A DNA stretch of 64,000 bases from Gnetum montanum (taxonomy: Eukaryota > Streptophyta > Gnetopsida > Gnetales > Gnetaceae): positions 167,075 to 231,074 of the forward strand of contig MNCI01007630.1 in NCBI GenBank assembly GCA_015680685.1, read 5' to 3'. A program made the position numbers and the translations under genes. The notes beneath the pieces are model-generated. The model did not search any database, had not been told where the DNA came from, and worked only from the letters and a program-made list of their open reading frames with translations. Position 1 is the stretch's first letter, and every line of letters begins with the position of its first letter. Shown here one piece after another: positions 48,180-59,611 of the stretch.

Positions 48180-48719
48180 GGTGATGTGTGACGGGGCAGC
48201 GTATGGGCTGGCTAACAAGTGCTGAGTGTTTTTTGGGCTAAGTGTGTAGCATGTGCAATGTGGTTGAACTACAATGTGTGTAGCGTGACTAACTATCTAG
48301 CGTGTGAACACTGAAAAAATTTTCTAAGTGTCCAGTGTGTGAACACTGAAAATTTTTCTAAGTGTCCAGTGTGTGAACATTGAAAAAAATTTCTAGGTGT
48401 CCAGCGTATATAGCATAAACGGGAGAAAATTTGGCTAAGTTTTGGAATAGTGTATAGGTGGTAGCATATAAGAGGCAGCGTATACCCTACACTTAGCGTA
48501 TACACAGTGGTGGTAGTGTATGAGCAGGGGTCATAGCATACACCAACTGTGTACAACGTATACAGATGATAAACATGATATAATGCAAGTGTAAATGCCA
48601 ACAGGGGAGGTGAACTACAACGTATACCATAAAAAATTAAAATTTTGAACAAAAAAATAGTAAAGATGCATTGTATATAGGTGAAAAACATATGAACACT
48701 AGATGTGGTGTAGATATGA

Positions 48720-49060
48720 GGGAGAAAATTGTAGATCTGCAATGTTTGAGCATAGATCTAGTGGAATGGGGTGTAGATCTGCAGTCACAGGGTGTAGATC
48801 TACAGTCACAGAGAGAAGATCTGAGAGAGAAAAACTTAGATCTGCAATGTTTGAGCATAGATCTAGTGAAATGGGACGTAGATCTGGAGTCACAGGGTGC
48901 AAATATATAGTCACAGAGAGCAGATCTGAGAGAGCAAAATGCAGATTTGCAATGTTTGAGCATATATCTAGTGGAATGGGATGTAGATCTATAGTTATAG
49001 GGTGAAAATATGTAGTCACAAAGAGCAGATATGAGAGAGAAAAATGTAGATCTAGGAGAA
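48720..49060. repeat. 105-bp tandem repeat in the E5 leader
   Basis: About three units start near 48732, 48836 and 48941, each with TGCAATGTTTGAGCATAGAT and several AGATCT palindromes. The rest of the leader, 48180-48720, has shorter GCGTATAC-type repeats and no gene. Confidence 0.85.
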
Positions 49061-49065
49061 AATTG

Positions 49066-49083
49066 GCCCTCCTTTTAGCATCA
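49066..49083 (-). promoter_or_regulatory. Primer binding site of E5
   Basis: TGATGCTAAAAGGAGGGC on the minus strand, five bases after the LTR end. Confidence 0.65.
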
Positions 49084-49088
49084 TTTTT

Positions 49089-50880
49089 GGTACCATCCGA
49101 AATCGTCGGTGCAAGGCTGGAATGAAACAAACACTAGGAGATCCTCGGAAGAAATACAGAAGATCCTATGTACTATCTGAAATTGTCGATGCATGGTTGG
49201 AATGAAATGGACACCGAGAGATCTATAGATAGGCACAGAAGACCCTACCTTCACTTGAGGTTGAGCTAGAACTGACGAAGGTAGAGTACCTTGGGTGGTC
49301 TGCACGTGGATCAGACAAGGATTTCCCAAAATGTATGCCAATGTGCAATATCCTGGGTTATACGTAAATAGTGTAAACCAGAATGCAAGCGTGTAGGGAT
49401 GTAAAAAACAGATAAAGAAATACGAATGGAAATCGTAACAAATATTAGCCAAAAAAATATAGCAATATTATTGCATAATGAAAATTACAATGCACCATTC
49501 TAGATGCAGTTGTGAATCTGACACAAGGTGGATGAAGAGCCCCGGTCGATGCAGAGGGGTGATGGTATGCTAGTTTGGGCTGTAGGCATAACATGAAGGC
49601 TATATGATCAGTGTGCAGGGTGGAAGTCCACCATGCAGGGTGGGTGTTCTCGATGCTCTAAGTCTCCATTGCTCCCCAAAAAATTGTTTTTGTGCCCAAA
49701 TTTTCTCAATTTTTTCCCGACCTCGATCTAGTAAAAAATATGGGTTTTTATATGAGTTTGGGCATCAAATTTGGATCTGAGATGGGATGATTAGCTATGG
49801 GATGCTGGAATTTCAGATTGGGTGACACGTGGAGCATCAACTAGGTGCAAAATATTGAAGCTTTACAAGTGTGCAGCATGCCAGCGTGTACACGTTGGGC
49901 GTATACGCCGGGCGTGCAGGCTAGTGTGTGGGCATGAAAATTGTAGTTTTGGAGCTTAATCTTGTACACTGAAGTTGTATCATTGTTGCCTAAGTGTTTC
50001 TGGTTCTTTGGGGCATTCGGGGGCTCATTTTGGCTTCATTTTGACGGAGTTTTGGGCACGTTTCTGGTGTGCACACTGTGCTGTACGCTGGGCATGTACG
50101 CTGGGTATGCAGGACCAAGAACAACCCTTCTAATGCCAAAATTGATATCTCCTAAGCATGTGGACTTGTATATTCATTTAACATTCCTTGAGGGTTGACT
50201 CTATTATCAAAATATTTCCCAAAATGCTCATTCCACCTTGTTCAAAGTGATGCACGTTGGGCATATACGTTGGGTGTGCAGGCTAGCGTGCATGCATGAA
50301 ACTACCACTTTTCAAGGTTAAAACTTGATTTTTGGAAGCCTAGGATGATGCTTGATGGTTTCTCTACCTTTTGGAATTTATTGCATGTGAAAATCATGGT
50401 ATGAGTTCCTGTTTTGGTCTATCTATAATGGTACACGCTAAGTGTGCATGCTGGGCGTGCAGGCCAGCGTGCAGGCATGAAAACCCATCATTTGGAGCCA
50501 AAAACTTGATCTTCAGGAGCTTGAGAGCTATTGCGGACCCTAGTGAAGGTCCTGGGGGATCAAAACCTTTATTTTTAGTATGTTTTGGCTCATTTTTGGG
50601 GCCTAGAAGTTGCTGCACGCTGAGCTGTATGCTGGGCGTGCAGGCCTATGTGCAAGAAGTATACTTAGTCAAAAATAAGTGTTTTGAGTTTGAAACTTGT
50701 AGTTCTTATTTCCAGATGTTTATGTAGTCTAAAATGGATCTTGGGGAACTTTTACTTGCTTGATTTGACTCTGTTTGATGCTATTTGTGAAGTTCGCAAG
50801 TTTCAGTCATGCTGGGAAGCATCATGACTTAGCTAGATTCTTGTCCGAAAGTGTTAGGTCCAAATTTTTGTGGTGTTTCA
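49089..50880 (-). repeat. LTR shared by E5 (as 5') and E6 (as 3')
   Basis: 1,792 bp. On its left it is followed by the E5 PBS; on its right it is preceded by a PPT-like tract of E6. Near its left end two LTR-end sequences occur in tandem (49090-49170 and 49170-49260), both with TCGATGCA then GGTTGGAATGAAA-type wording. Confidence 0.82.
49745..49752 (-). promoter_or_regulatory. Likely TATA box of the shared LTR
   Basis: TATAAAAA on the minus strand, same relative place as in the other LTRs. Confidence 0.5.
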
Positions 50881-52302
50881 TTGACCCCTATTTTTTGATG
50901 CTTGGAGGAATCGACCCAAGAAGTATTGAAAAAGAAGTACAAAACAGCACAAGCAAACTAGTAGTAAGCATTGTCCTTTGGCACCTGGCCAGGTGTCATC
51001 GCACCGGGTTCAGTAGTACATGGGATTGGGTGAATGAAGTTTGTAGCTGGATAGGGAAATGGAAGTTGTGGGGATTGGGAACTGATCAAGGGATTGCACA
51101 TGGTGAAGGGGATGCTTTGGTGTGTATACAGGTCATGTTGATCCTTGTCAATAGCCATTGTCTAGCAGACTTGGAACCAAGACATGAGGTGTACGTCCTT
51201 TGGCAGAACAAGACTCTTGTTTAGTGTTTAAGAGGACTTGTTGGAACAACCAAAGCCACGTGATGATGTGTTGCATTCTTTGGAGGAACAGGGCCTCTAT
51301 TTAGTATTAAAGATAACTTATTGGTAGAGAGCCAAAGCCACGCAATGAGATGTTACTTGAGCATTTGAGACATGAGTACTTTCTTCCAAGACAACTGCCT
51401 TCCCGCCTGGGGCTTGTATGGGAAGTGTCAAGGGTCTTGTGTTTCTTTTTGGCTTTTTTTGCTATTTGCTCTTTGCTATTTTGTTCTTTTGTTCTTTTGT
51501 TGTTTTTTTTCTTTTTCTTTTTCTTTATTTTTATCTCATTTCTTTTTGTTTCTTTTTGCCTCTTTTTTTTAGAGTGTCGCAGCGTGCAATAGTGTGCTTA
51601 AAGTTTTGGGGTGTACTGGGGGTATCTGGGAACTGTAACTGGGTAGGAAATGGAACAAGAATAATGGGAAGGTGGAGGTTGTATTGGGGGCTAGAAATGT
51701 AATTTTGAACAGATTGATGAACCTAGTTTCGTGCATCAAAAACAATGTGAAACCTTGTCACCATGATGAAGTGTATTCGTGTATGAGCACCACTGGGTGT
51801 CATCATGCAAACATAACTCCAAGAAGACAAGAAAAATCACAAGTGAATGAGTTAGTGGAAACTTCAGACATGAACATGACTGATATAAATGGGGCACCAT
51901 GTGTAACTTAAGGAAAAAAAATTGAGCAGCAATATTGTTGTTGGAGCTGGTGTGATGAATGATGCAGTAGGCATGATGAAGAAATGTCATGGATTACAGT
52001 AGCAAGTGAATGTGCCAAAAATGATCTTGCCAGTTTATAGTCTTAGTGGACTATTGCGGGTTAGTTTTATATCATAACCTGTTGGACTTTGCCAGTTTAT
52101 CATCGTAACAAATGGAGCGATGCTAGTTTATAGTCTTAGCAGACTATGAAGAGGCGAGCTAGTTTATAGTCTTAGCGAACTCTGGTAGCAGGAACTATTG
52201 TAGTTTAATGTCATACCGGATGGGTTTGTGGTATCAGTTTACCATCATGATGCCAGGACAAACCTGTGGTGTTAGTTTTGAGTCATAACTCAGGATACGT
52301 CT
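50881..52302 (-). mobile_element. E6: 3' end of a second Tat-like element
   Basis: It aligns along its length with the E5 3' region: PPT-like tract (50881-50898), CAGCCAAAGCCA repeats, a long pyrimidine run on plus (51472-51570), GTGATGAAGTGTAT segment and motif array (52030-52290). E7 inserted at 52302. Its other parts should lie right of the window. Open frames over the T-rich run are not genes. Confidence 0.75.
52030..52290 (-). repeat. Boundary motif array of E6
   Basis: Six or seven copies read in plus as CCAGTTTATAGTCTTAG then CGGAC or CGAAC. Confidence 0.7.
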
Positions 52303-53886
52303 TGTAACGATGGAAAACATCGGTCGCTGGAAAATACCAGACAAAGATCCATGTACACAATCTTAACCACGAATCCATGTGAGGGCCGTGCTAGAGAAAA
52401 TGAATCTGTGGTGCCCTAAACAGTCTTTTCGATCAGACAAGGACTTACTTAACCAGTAAATTAATGAATACCGTGATAATATACGTATTATATAGATATT
52501 CCACGAAACAAATTGATTCGATGAATGGTAAAAGGAGTAGAAAACGATGTAAATAAATTGAAATTACGACAACGTCAATGCGACAAGAAAGATCAGATTT
52601 AGGAAAGATGCGCAATTCCAAGATCTATGTTTTAACTCAAAGACTGAGTATATTGTATATAAGGTTCCAATAGCAAACTCCACTTATCCTATGTGAAGCA
52701 TACACAAAACAACAAGAAAACTATTCAAAAAGGAGTACAGAATGAAGCTCGGTCTACCTCGTAAGCCAAAGATGGAATGCAAGGAAGGTCAAGCCTGGAT
52801 GTCTATCGATCAACTATTTCTGATCAATAAACCTTACCAATCATACCAAATGATTTCTCGATCTCTGATATGCTCTTTTTACCTTCGGTAGTCTTTGTTC
52901 AAAAGCTGCTAATGATCACCAATGAAGAGAACTATATTTATGCCAAAAGACTGATCACTCTTGCTGCCAATGCTCAAAAAATGTCTTCTATCTTTTCCCA
53001 AAAAGGTCCCTCTTCTTTCTTCGCCAATTGGAGTATTTATAGGTTCAGTAGTACGTGGAGAAGGCACAGCCCTGATGACACTTGTCTCGAACCTTCAAAA
53101 TGTCGTTGACTAGGCAAATTTTATGTTGAAACTGGTCATGTCGCATCACGTTTTTGGGAAAGGGGGCAAAGTATGCTATCAACCACTCCTGCTGAAGCCG
53201 CCTCATGATTACGTTGTAATACGCTAATGACCGTATTGTGCGTATGAAGAGCAGGTGCGTGTCTGGTACTACCTTAGTTGACTTTAGGCTATATTACTCT
53301 CATTTATGTTGCATAGCATGATAGAGCGTAATAGAGCATAGGAGTAGTTTATTCAAGATGTTTTACACTCATTTACACCGCAAAGCGTAATAGAGAGTAA
53401 AATGGTCAACTTCACAATAAGTTACGCTTGTTTACGCTGCGTGGCATAATAAGCGTAAAGCGACCAATCAAAAAGAAGAAACTAATCTATCGCGCTTCTC
53501 TGGATTGTGACTTTGACTTCCTTGATGCTCATTATGCTGCTCTACGTAATGGAGCGTAAATTCAGCCTTGAACAAAAAACTTGGCAGAATATGCGACAAG
53601 TCGCATATCATGCTACTTAGACCTTAAACTTCGTCGAATTCACTGAAGTAAGTTACTTTCTGATATCGGGCTACATTAAGCAGAGTTACGCCAAGCGTCA
53701 TTACACTATGTTGCGTAATGTAGTGTAAAGAGAGAAAACAAAGTAAGGTTGTAATTTGTAAGAAACTTGGAGACTTGGTGCTGCATGCCTCTTTGCCTTG
53801 TTCTATCTTCTAGATTTCTGTCGCAAACTTTTGCCCGAATCATGAATCTTCACCCTAGGATGATTCGCAATTTCCATGGTGTTTCA
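52303..53886 (-). repeat. 3' LTR of E7
   Basis: 1,584 bp, minus-strand start TGAAACACCATGG and end TCGTTACA. TATA box at 53041-53034. The 53280-53740 part has many TTACGC and GCGTAA inverted pieces, as in the E2 LTR. Confidence 0.85.
53034..53041 (-). promoter_or_regulatory. Likely TATA box of the E7 LTR
   Basis: TATAAATA on the minus strand, in the context CCTATAAATACTCC. Confidence 0.55.
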
Positions 53887-53905
53887 ATTGCCCCTCTTTG
53901 TTGAC
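53887..53905 (-). promoter_or_regulatory. Polypurine tract of E7
   Basis: GTCAACAAAGAGGGGCAAT on the minus strand directly precedes the LTR. Confidence 0.85.
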
Positions 53906-55090
53906 ATTTAGAGGGCTTTCCCGAAAGACGTCAAAAAAGAATACGAAACATTGGATGGGTAAAAGTACCAACAACATTCATCAACGGTTACTCAAGTGTA
54001 GCCCTGTCAATGTAGAAGTGCAGAAATGAGGGAAACGGGAGATAAAATGGTACGTGATGGAATTCGTACAGATGTAAGAGGAGAGAGGTTCGGGGAAGAC
54101 TTGAATGAGGTTCAGGAAAGACTCAAATGAGGTTCGGGAAAGACTCAAATGAGTGAGTATAGTTTTTCGCACATAAGTAATTAGGACTTCTCCTACGATT
54201 GCATTTGCATGGAGTTATGCTGTCATTTTGTAGATGAAGGGGCTTGCATAGACGAATTGTGTTGCATCTACGCGGCCTGGATGAGATGTGTTTCATCCAT
54301 TTTGCCAATCCTACCCTTTTTTTTGGCATCCACTAGGCGAGTTGCATTACGCCAGTTTATGGACTTAACTGTAATACAGATGTGGAAAGCGTATGCTGCG
54401 TATTCACATTTTGTGCAAGGAAAATAGATGGGATGACTAAGGAGGGGAATACGAGCAAGAGGTAGGATTATGAGAAAAATAGGGTTGCATTTCTAAGTAG
54501 ATAGGCAAACCTAAGAGGCCATCTCAAAACGCTGTCTATACTTCACTGCTCAAATGAACGCACTCTTGAACGAAATCCTTGTAGCAAGTAACCTGCAATC
54601 AAAGAAAAAAATAGAGGAGGACACCATCGCTCAGCCGAATCACGGGAGAGGTTGTTGAAATAAGTACCGTTTGGGATGAGACAGAGTGAGTAGGCCATGA
54701 ATGAGGAACCATAGCAAGAGGCCAGGGTCTCAATGTTGATGCTCGGCCCAGCATATCGCTGCTAAAAAAAATTAGACTCATCGCACCCAACTGGTTATGC
54801 AAAGAACTAGCTAGGTGAATCTGTGAAGACAGAGTCTAATAGTGATGATGAACGGAGGTCCCCAATGTCGTGGTTGATGAAAACTCCTTTGGGGCTCGAG
54901 ACGATGAAACTAATCTCTCAAATGTGCCACCACTAAAATGGGTGTAGTCATGGCATCTCTGAGGGGTTAGTAGTATGCCTTTCAGCATATCCAAGGAATC
55001 AGCAGAATGCTTGTGAGGTAGCAATGCTGGGGCTGTCCCAACATCCCATCCCGTTCATGTTGCAGCCGCGTAGAGATGGTCATGCTCGCC
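53906..55090 (-). other. E7 3' untranslated region
   Basis: No gene seen. It is much diverged from the E5 and E6 3' regions and lacks the very long A/G tract; only a short one lies at 54305-54325. Confidence 0.5.
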
Positions 55091-55099
55091 TGATTCATG

Positions 55100-55640
55100 T
55101 GTTTGTGGTCTGTAGGTCCCAGTTTTAAGTCCTAGTAGACTGTTGTTGCTGGTTTTAAGTCCCAACAGACCATGGTCCCAGTTTAAAGTCTAGGCAGACT
55201 GAAAAATGCTAGTTTTACATCGTAGCGGACAACGGTAGAACTGATTTATGATCTTAGCAGACCGTGCTGTGGATGTTAGTTTCATGTCATGACCCAGGGA
55301 CTAATCTATGTTGGTTTCACATCTTAGCAGATGGATACTTACCTGTGCCAGTTTTATGTCATGGTGGACAGTCAGTGCCAGTTTAGCGTCGTGGCGGACG
55401 CGTGCGAGAAATGCCAATTTTACGTCTTGGTGGACCTGTACAACACTACCAGTTTTACGTCATAGCAGATGGTTGCAACTTGCTAGTTTTACGTCTTGGC
55501 AAATGATCATTTCCAGTTTAGCGTCGTGGCAGACGCGTGCATAAAGTGCCAGTTTTACGTTGTAGCGGATGATCATTGCTAGTTTAGCATCATGGAAGAC
55601 ACGTGAGGAGAGCGCCAGTTTTATGTCATAGTGGACGATG
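55100..55640 (-). repeat. Large boundary motif array after E7 integrase
   Basis: About sixteen copies read in plus as GCCAGTTTTACGTC then ATAGCGGAC, the best preserved array in the window. The spacing is 25-45 bp. Confidence 0.85.
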
Positions 55641-55673
55641 GTGCTGTGCCTGATGTTAACATTGGATATGCAG

Positions 55674-58600
55674 CTAGATGTAGTACTGCTTCAGATATAT
55701 ATGGTTCATGGGATTCGGTAACTTGTTGTCGTTGATATCTGCTAGCTTGAATGCACCGTTGCCATAACACATCAACCACCAAGAAAGGGCCCTCCCAATT
55801 TGCAAAGAACTTGCCTACTGGTTCACAAACGGCCTTGAGAACCAAATCTTCCTTCTCAATCAGATGTTGTTGAAGATTATGATGGTGCTTCTACCTCTGC
55901 TTATCTTGATACTTTTCGATGGTATCGAGCGTTTGTATTTTCTTCTCTTCTACAGAGTCCAAATCCATGATGCGAGACTTGGTGTGTTGAGCGTCATTTA
56001 TAATTGTGGAGAGGACCATCCATAGAGAAGGAACTTGTAATTTGAGGGGTAGCACTACCTCAGATCCATAGACTAAGCTATAGGGTGTACTGTCTATAGC
56101 TATTCTACATGTTGTATGATACGCCCATAGCACATAGAGGATCTTTTCATGCCATCGTCTTTTGTTGCTGCTAAGCATTTTCTTGAGCAAATTGATAATG
56201 ACCTTGTTCGTTGCTTTGGCTTGACCATTCTCTTGCAAGTAATAAGGCGAGGAAAAATATTGTTTGATGCCAACGCTATCACAAAAAGATTTGGTTTCCA
56301 CACTGCTAAATTGTGGTCCATTATCAATCACGATATTCATCAAGAGGCCAAATCTAGTTATGATGTTGTCCAAAATGAAATGGCATATCTGTTGAGATGT
56401 GATCTTTCGCAAAGGGATGGCTTCCACCCACTTTGTGAAATACTCAGTAGTGGTGATTATGAAGCTATGACCTGCGGAAGATTTTGGTGTGATAGGCCCC
56501 TATAATGTCTAATCCCCATCGTTGAAAGGGTCATGTAATCTGAGTCGTGTGTAGTTCCGTAGGTGACACATGTATAAAGCTCGCATAACGTTGACACGTG
56601 TTGCACATTTTAACCTTTGTAAGACAGTCTTTTTCCATATACTGCCAATAATACCCTAACCAACGGATTTTAGAGGCCATGGCTCGTGGTACTACGTGTC
56701 CTCCACATAATCCCTCATGAACTTCGTCGACTATACGTTGTGCTTGGTCTTTATTAATGCAAGTAAGCAGTACTTCATAAAAAGAGCATCTACAAAGGGT
56801 ACTATTTCCTATGATGATGTATTTCCTAGCTCGCTTGCGAATTGCATCTTTTTATGTGCGTGTTAGCTCGTGTGGTCGTTCGCTATGCAGGAGGTAGGTT
56901 TTAATGTTATAGTACCACTCTGGCGTTTTATCCTTGAGCAGTGAAGATATTTACGCTGTCTGAATGATAGGATCTGTACACTCTGTTATTAAGGTGGGAA
57001 AAGTGTTGAACAAGTGCGACGACACATTTAAAGTTAATGTAGCCAGTGCATTGGCTAGCGTGTTGTCATTTCGAGGCATGTGTTGGACATCAGTTGCTGC
57101 GAACTACTTCAGAATATCTTTAGCCATAACGTAGTAGGGTTGTAAATGTGCAGGTGTAGACTCCTGTGATTTGATTTATAACAAGCATCGAATCGCCCCT
57201 AATCGCCAGGTGTTGAACATCAAGCTCTCTGGCTGTTAATAATCCCCTGAGGAGCCCTTCGTACTCTGCCATGTTGTTCATACAGGAAAAGGTCAAGTAG
57301 TAGGCATGTAGACATACATCCTCAGGTGATAGCGTAATGACTATGGCGGCACTGCCGCCTCTAGCGGTTGAAGCTCCGTAAAAATGTAACGTTGCTTCGA
57401 AGCCTGTTAGGACAGGGCTTAGACTATGTACATGCTCATCGGGAAATTCAAGCTCTATCATTTCCTGACTGTCAATAGGCGATGTTATTAGTTGGTCAGC
57501 TATCGCTTGGCCTTTCGTAGAAGATTGACCAATGTAATGCAAATCGAATTCTACCGTGATAGCTTTCCAATGAGCTATCTTACTACTTTCATATAGGTTG
57601 TACGTAATAGACCTAAGGATGTTATTCTTGCAAATTATGTTGACTTGGCTACGGAAGAGATGGTGCCTGCATTTTTTGAGCGTAAATACTAATGCTAAAA
57701 AATTACGCTCTACTTCATTATACCTTGTTTCATATGCACATAGAGCATGACTCAAGTAGTATATGGGTACTTCTAACCCATCATCTCTCTTTTGACAGAG
57801 TAATACAGCTAGGGCTACGTCTAAGGTCGCAAGGTAAATGTAGAACGGTTGATCCCTTTGTGGCAGGAATACTATTGACAAGCGTTGAAGTTCTTGCTTC
57901 AAGCTGTCAAACGCACGCTGACAATCATCTGTCCATTCAAAATTAACCCCCTTTTTTAGAAGATGCTACATAGGGTGTAACTTGTCTATTAGTCTCGAAA
58001 TGAACCACCTGATAAACTGTAACCTCCCTTGCAATCCGTATAATTGCTTGAGATTTGTAGGGGGTGTCAATTCAACAATGGTCTTGACCTTGTCAAGTTC
58101 TACTCATATACCAGATTTTGATACCACAAGCCCTAGCATGTGTCCAGTTTTGACTCTGAATACGCACTTCTTTGGGTTGAGCCGGAGGTCGTATTTAGAG
58201 CATCTTTTAAGCACTAACTTTAAATCCTCCGAATGATCTTCTAACCTTATAGACTTAATAGCTATATCGTCAACATAATCATTTAGTCTCCCTAGGAGGT
58301 AATCGCTAAAGATGTACGTCATAGCTCGTTGATACGTAGCTCTGGCATTTTTTAAACCAAAAGCCATCATAGTGTAACAAATGGTTCCCCAAGGTGTCAT
58401 GAATGTTGTTGTTTGCTGGTGTTCTGGATTGATGCGAATTTGATTATAGCCTGAGAAGCCATCCATGAAGGATAAAAGCACATGCCCAGCGGTTGTATCC
58501 ACTAGTTGATCTGTACTTGGTAGTGGAAAATTGTCCTTGATTGTAGCTTTATTTAAGTCTCAGAAGTCTATGCAGATGTGTATCCCTTCGGTCTTTTTAG

Positions 58601-59147
58601 GGAAAAATGCAATGTTAGATACCCAGTCTGGGTAATCAACCGCGCGAATAAAACTAGCCTAGTATAGTTTAGTGATCTCATCACGTACTACTAGCGCGAC
58701 TTCTGGCTTAACTTTTTGTGCTTTTTGTCTAATTGCTTTAATATGGGGATCTAGAATTATGTTGTGTTGTATTAGTCTTGGGTCTAGTCCCGACATATCT
58801 TCATATGACCATGCGAACACTGTGACGTTATTTTGGAGTGCCTGTTTTATGTTTTCATGTGCTTTTTGGTCTAATAAAGAACTAACCTTAAGATTTTTAG
58901 TCTCACCTTTATGCGTAACAACAAAGACCTCGTTAAGGGGGTCTTCGGTTACATCTCCAGCCTCCAGATCTAGCGTGTGTGTCGATTGCTCTAGCCAGCC
59001 TAGAGATGTTTCCGACGTGGCTATGGTTGCGTCATTGAGGGCAAGGTTAGTTTCTACTAGTGTGGGATCAAATTTTCTAATGATTCCCCCATGTGGACCT
59101 GTTAAGGCTAGGGGTGCAGATAAAGTTTCGTCCGTTTGCCAACTGTC
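55674..59147 (-). pseudogene. pol: E7 pol: RT, two RNases H, integrase
   Basis: It opens after an acceptor-like TTTTTTAG (59148). RT: GIHICIDF (near 58580), FMDGFSGYNQI and intact YVDD (NDYVDDIAIKS, near 58270). RNase H: QPFYIYLATLD (near 57850). Archaeal-like RNase H near 57410-57130 (HFYGAST: its first Asp is Tyr; AEYEGLLRGLL; IRGDS). Integrase: TRFGLLMNIVIDNGPQF near 56330; the catalytic Glu is changed to Lys (NGQAKATNK). ANWEGPFLV near 55790; the true C-terminus is in the next frame and ends at 55674. The 57902-57120 part is a long open frame. It is the least damaged pol in the window. Confidence 0.92.
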
Positions 59148-59479
59148 CTAAAAAATTGCCAAATATGAAAGTGGTTAGGAAAATGCTATGTTAGATGTCA
59201 TCAGTATTAACGTATGATGCTTGGTGTAGTTTTTAAAAAGGTATGGCATGACGTTGCTGAGCGTAAAGAGCTAACTGAATTTTGGATGCCGTGAATAGCT
59301 TGTAATTAATATGACCCGATTACGAGGTGATAAGATGCAGTAGTTTAAGGTCGTTTCGGACCGTAATGCATGTGATATCTGCCACAATTAATGCCCTGAT
59401 CTTCGGGTTCTAGATCATACTGACACCAACGTTTGGGCAAGTCTCACTTTAATCGGGTGTCAAGTCGGTTATTTTTGCA
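59148..59479. other. Space between E7 pol and antisense gene
   Basis: No gene. One motif copy near 59340 (AGTTTAAGGTCGTTTCGGAC). A TTTAATCGG box at 59450 recurs upstream of the E2 remnant promoter. Confidence 0.5.
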
Positions 59480-59489
59480 TATAAATAGG
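59480..59489 (+). promoter_or_regulatory. Likely TATA box of the E7 antisense gene
   Basis: TATAAATAGG, 132 bp before the ATG at 59612. The space to the ATG has the look of a plant 5' leader. Confidence 0.65.
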
Positions 59490-59611
59490 CAGTTCTAATT
59501 GAAAACAGGCTGTTGGCTATCACAAATTCAAATTTTTGGCTGTCACAGAGAGAAGGAGAAAGAGTAAAAGATTGTAGCACGTTATTTGTGAAGGTGTTCA
59601 GGACTGTAACA

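Larger units (their letters stand above)
40850..50880 (-). mobile_element. E5: Tat-like deletion derivative without pol
   Basis: Minus strand: LTR 50880-49089, PBS 49083-49066, leader repeats, gag-protease 48179-44866, a short join, post-integrase 3' region 44480-42984, PPT, LTR 42966-40850. RT, both RNases H, integrase and the antisense gene are absent. The element kept what a non-autonomous copy needs for packaging and reverse transcription. The right LTR is shared with E6, and the flanks CTAGG and TTGAC do not match. Confidence 0.85.

Noticed and set aside
48671-49130. Repeat proteins on both strands
   Set aside because: All frames follow from the 105-bp leader repeat and have no start context or homologue in the other copies.
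51350-51702. Phe- and Leu-rich small membrane proteins
   Set aside because: Three overlapping frames over the same T-rich tract; the tract is a conserved untranslated feature of the element on the other strand.
55308-55544. Ser- and Trp-rich protein in plus
   Set aside because: It is a translation of the boundary motif array; no copy in other elements keeps the frame.
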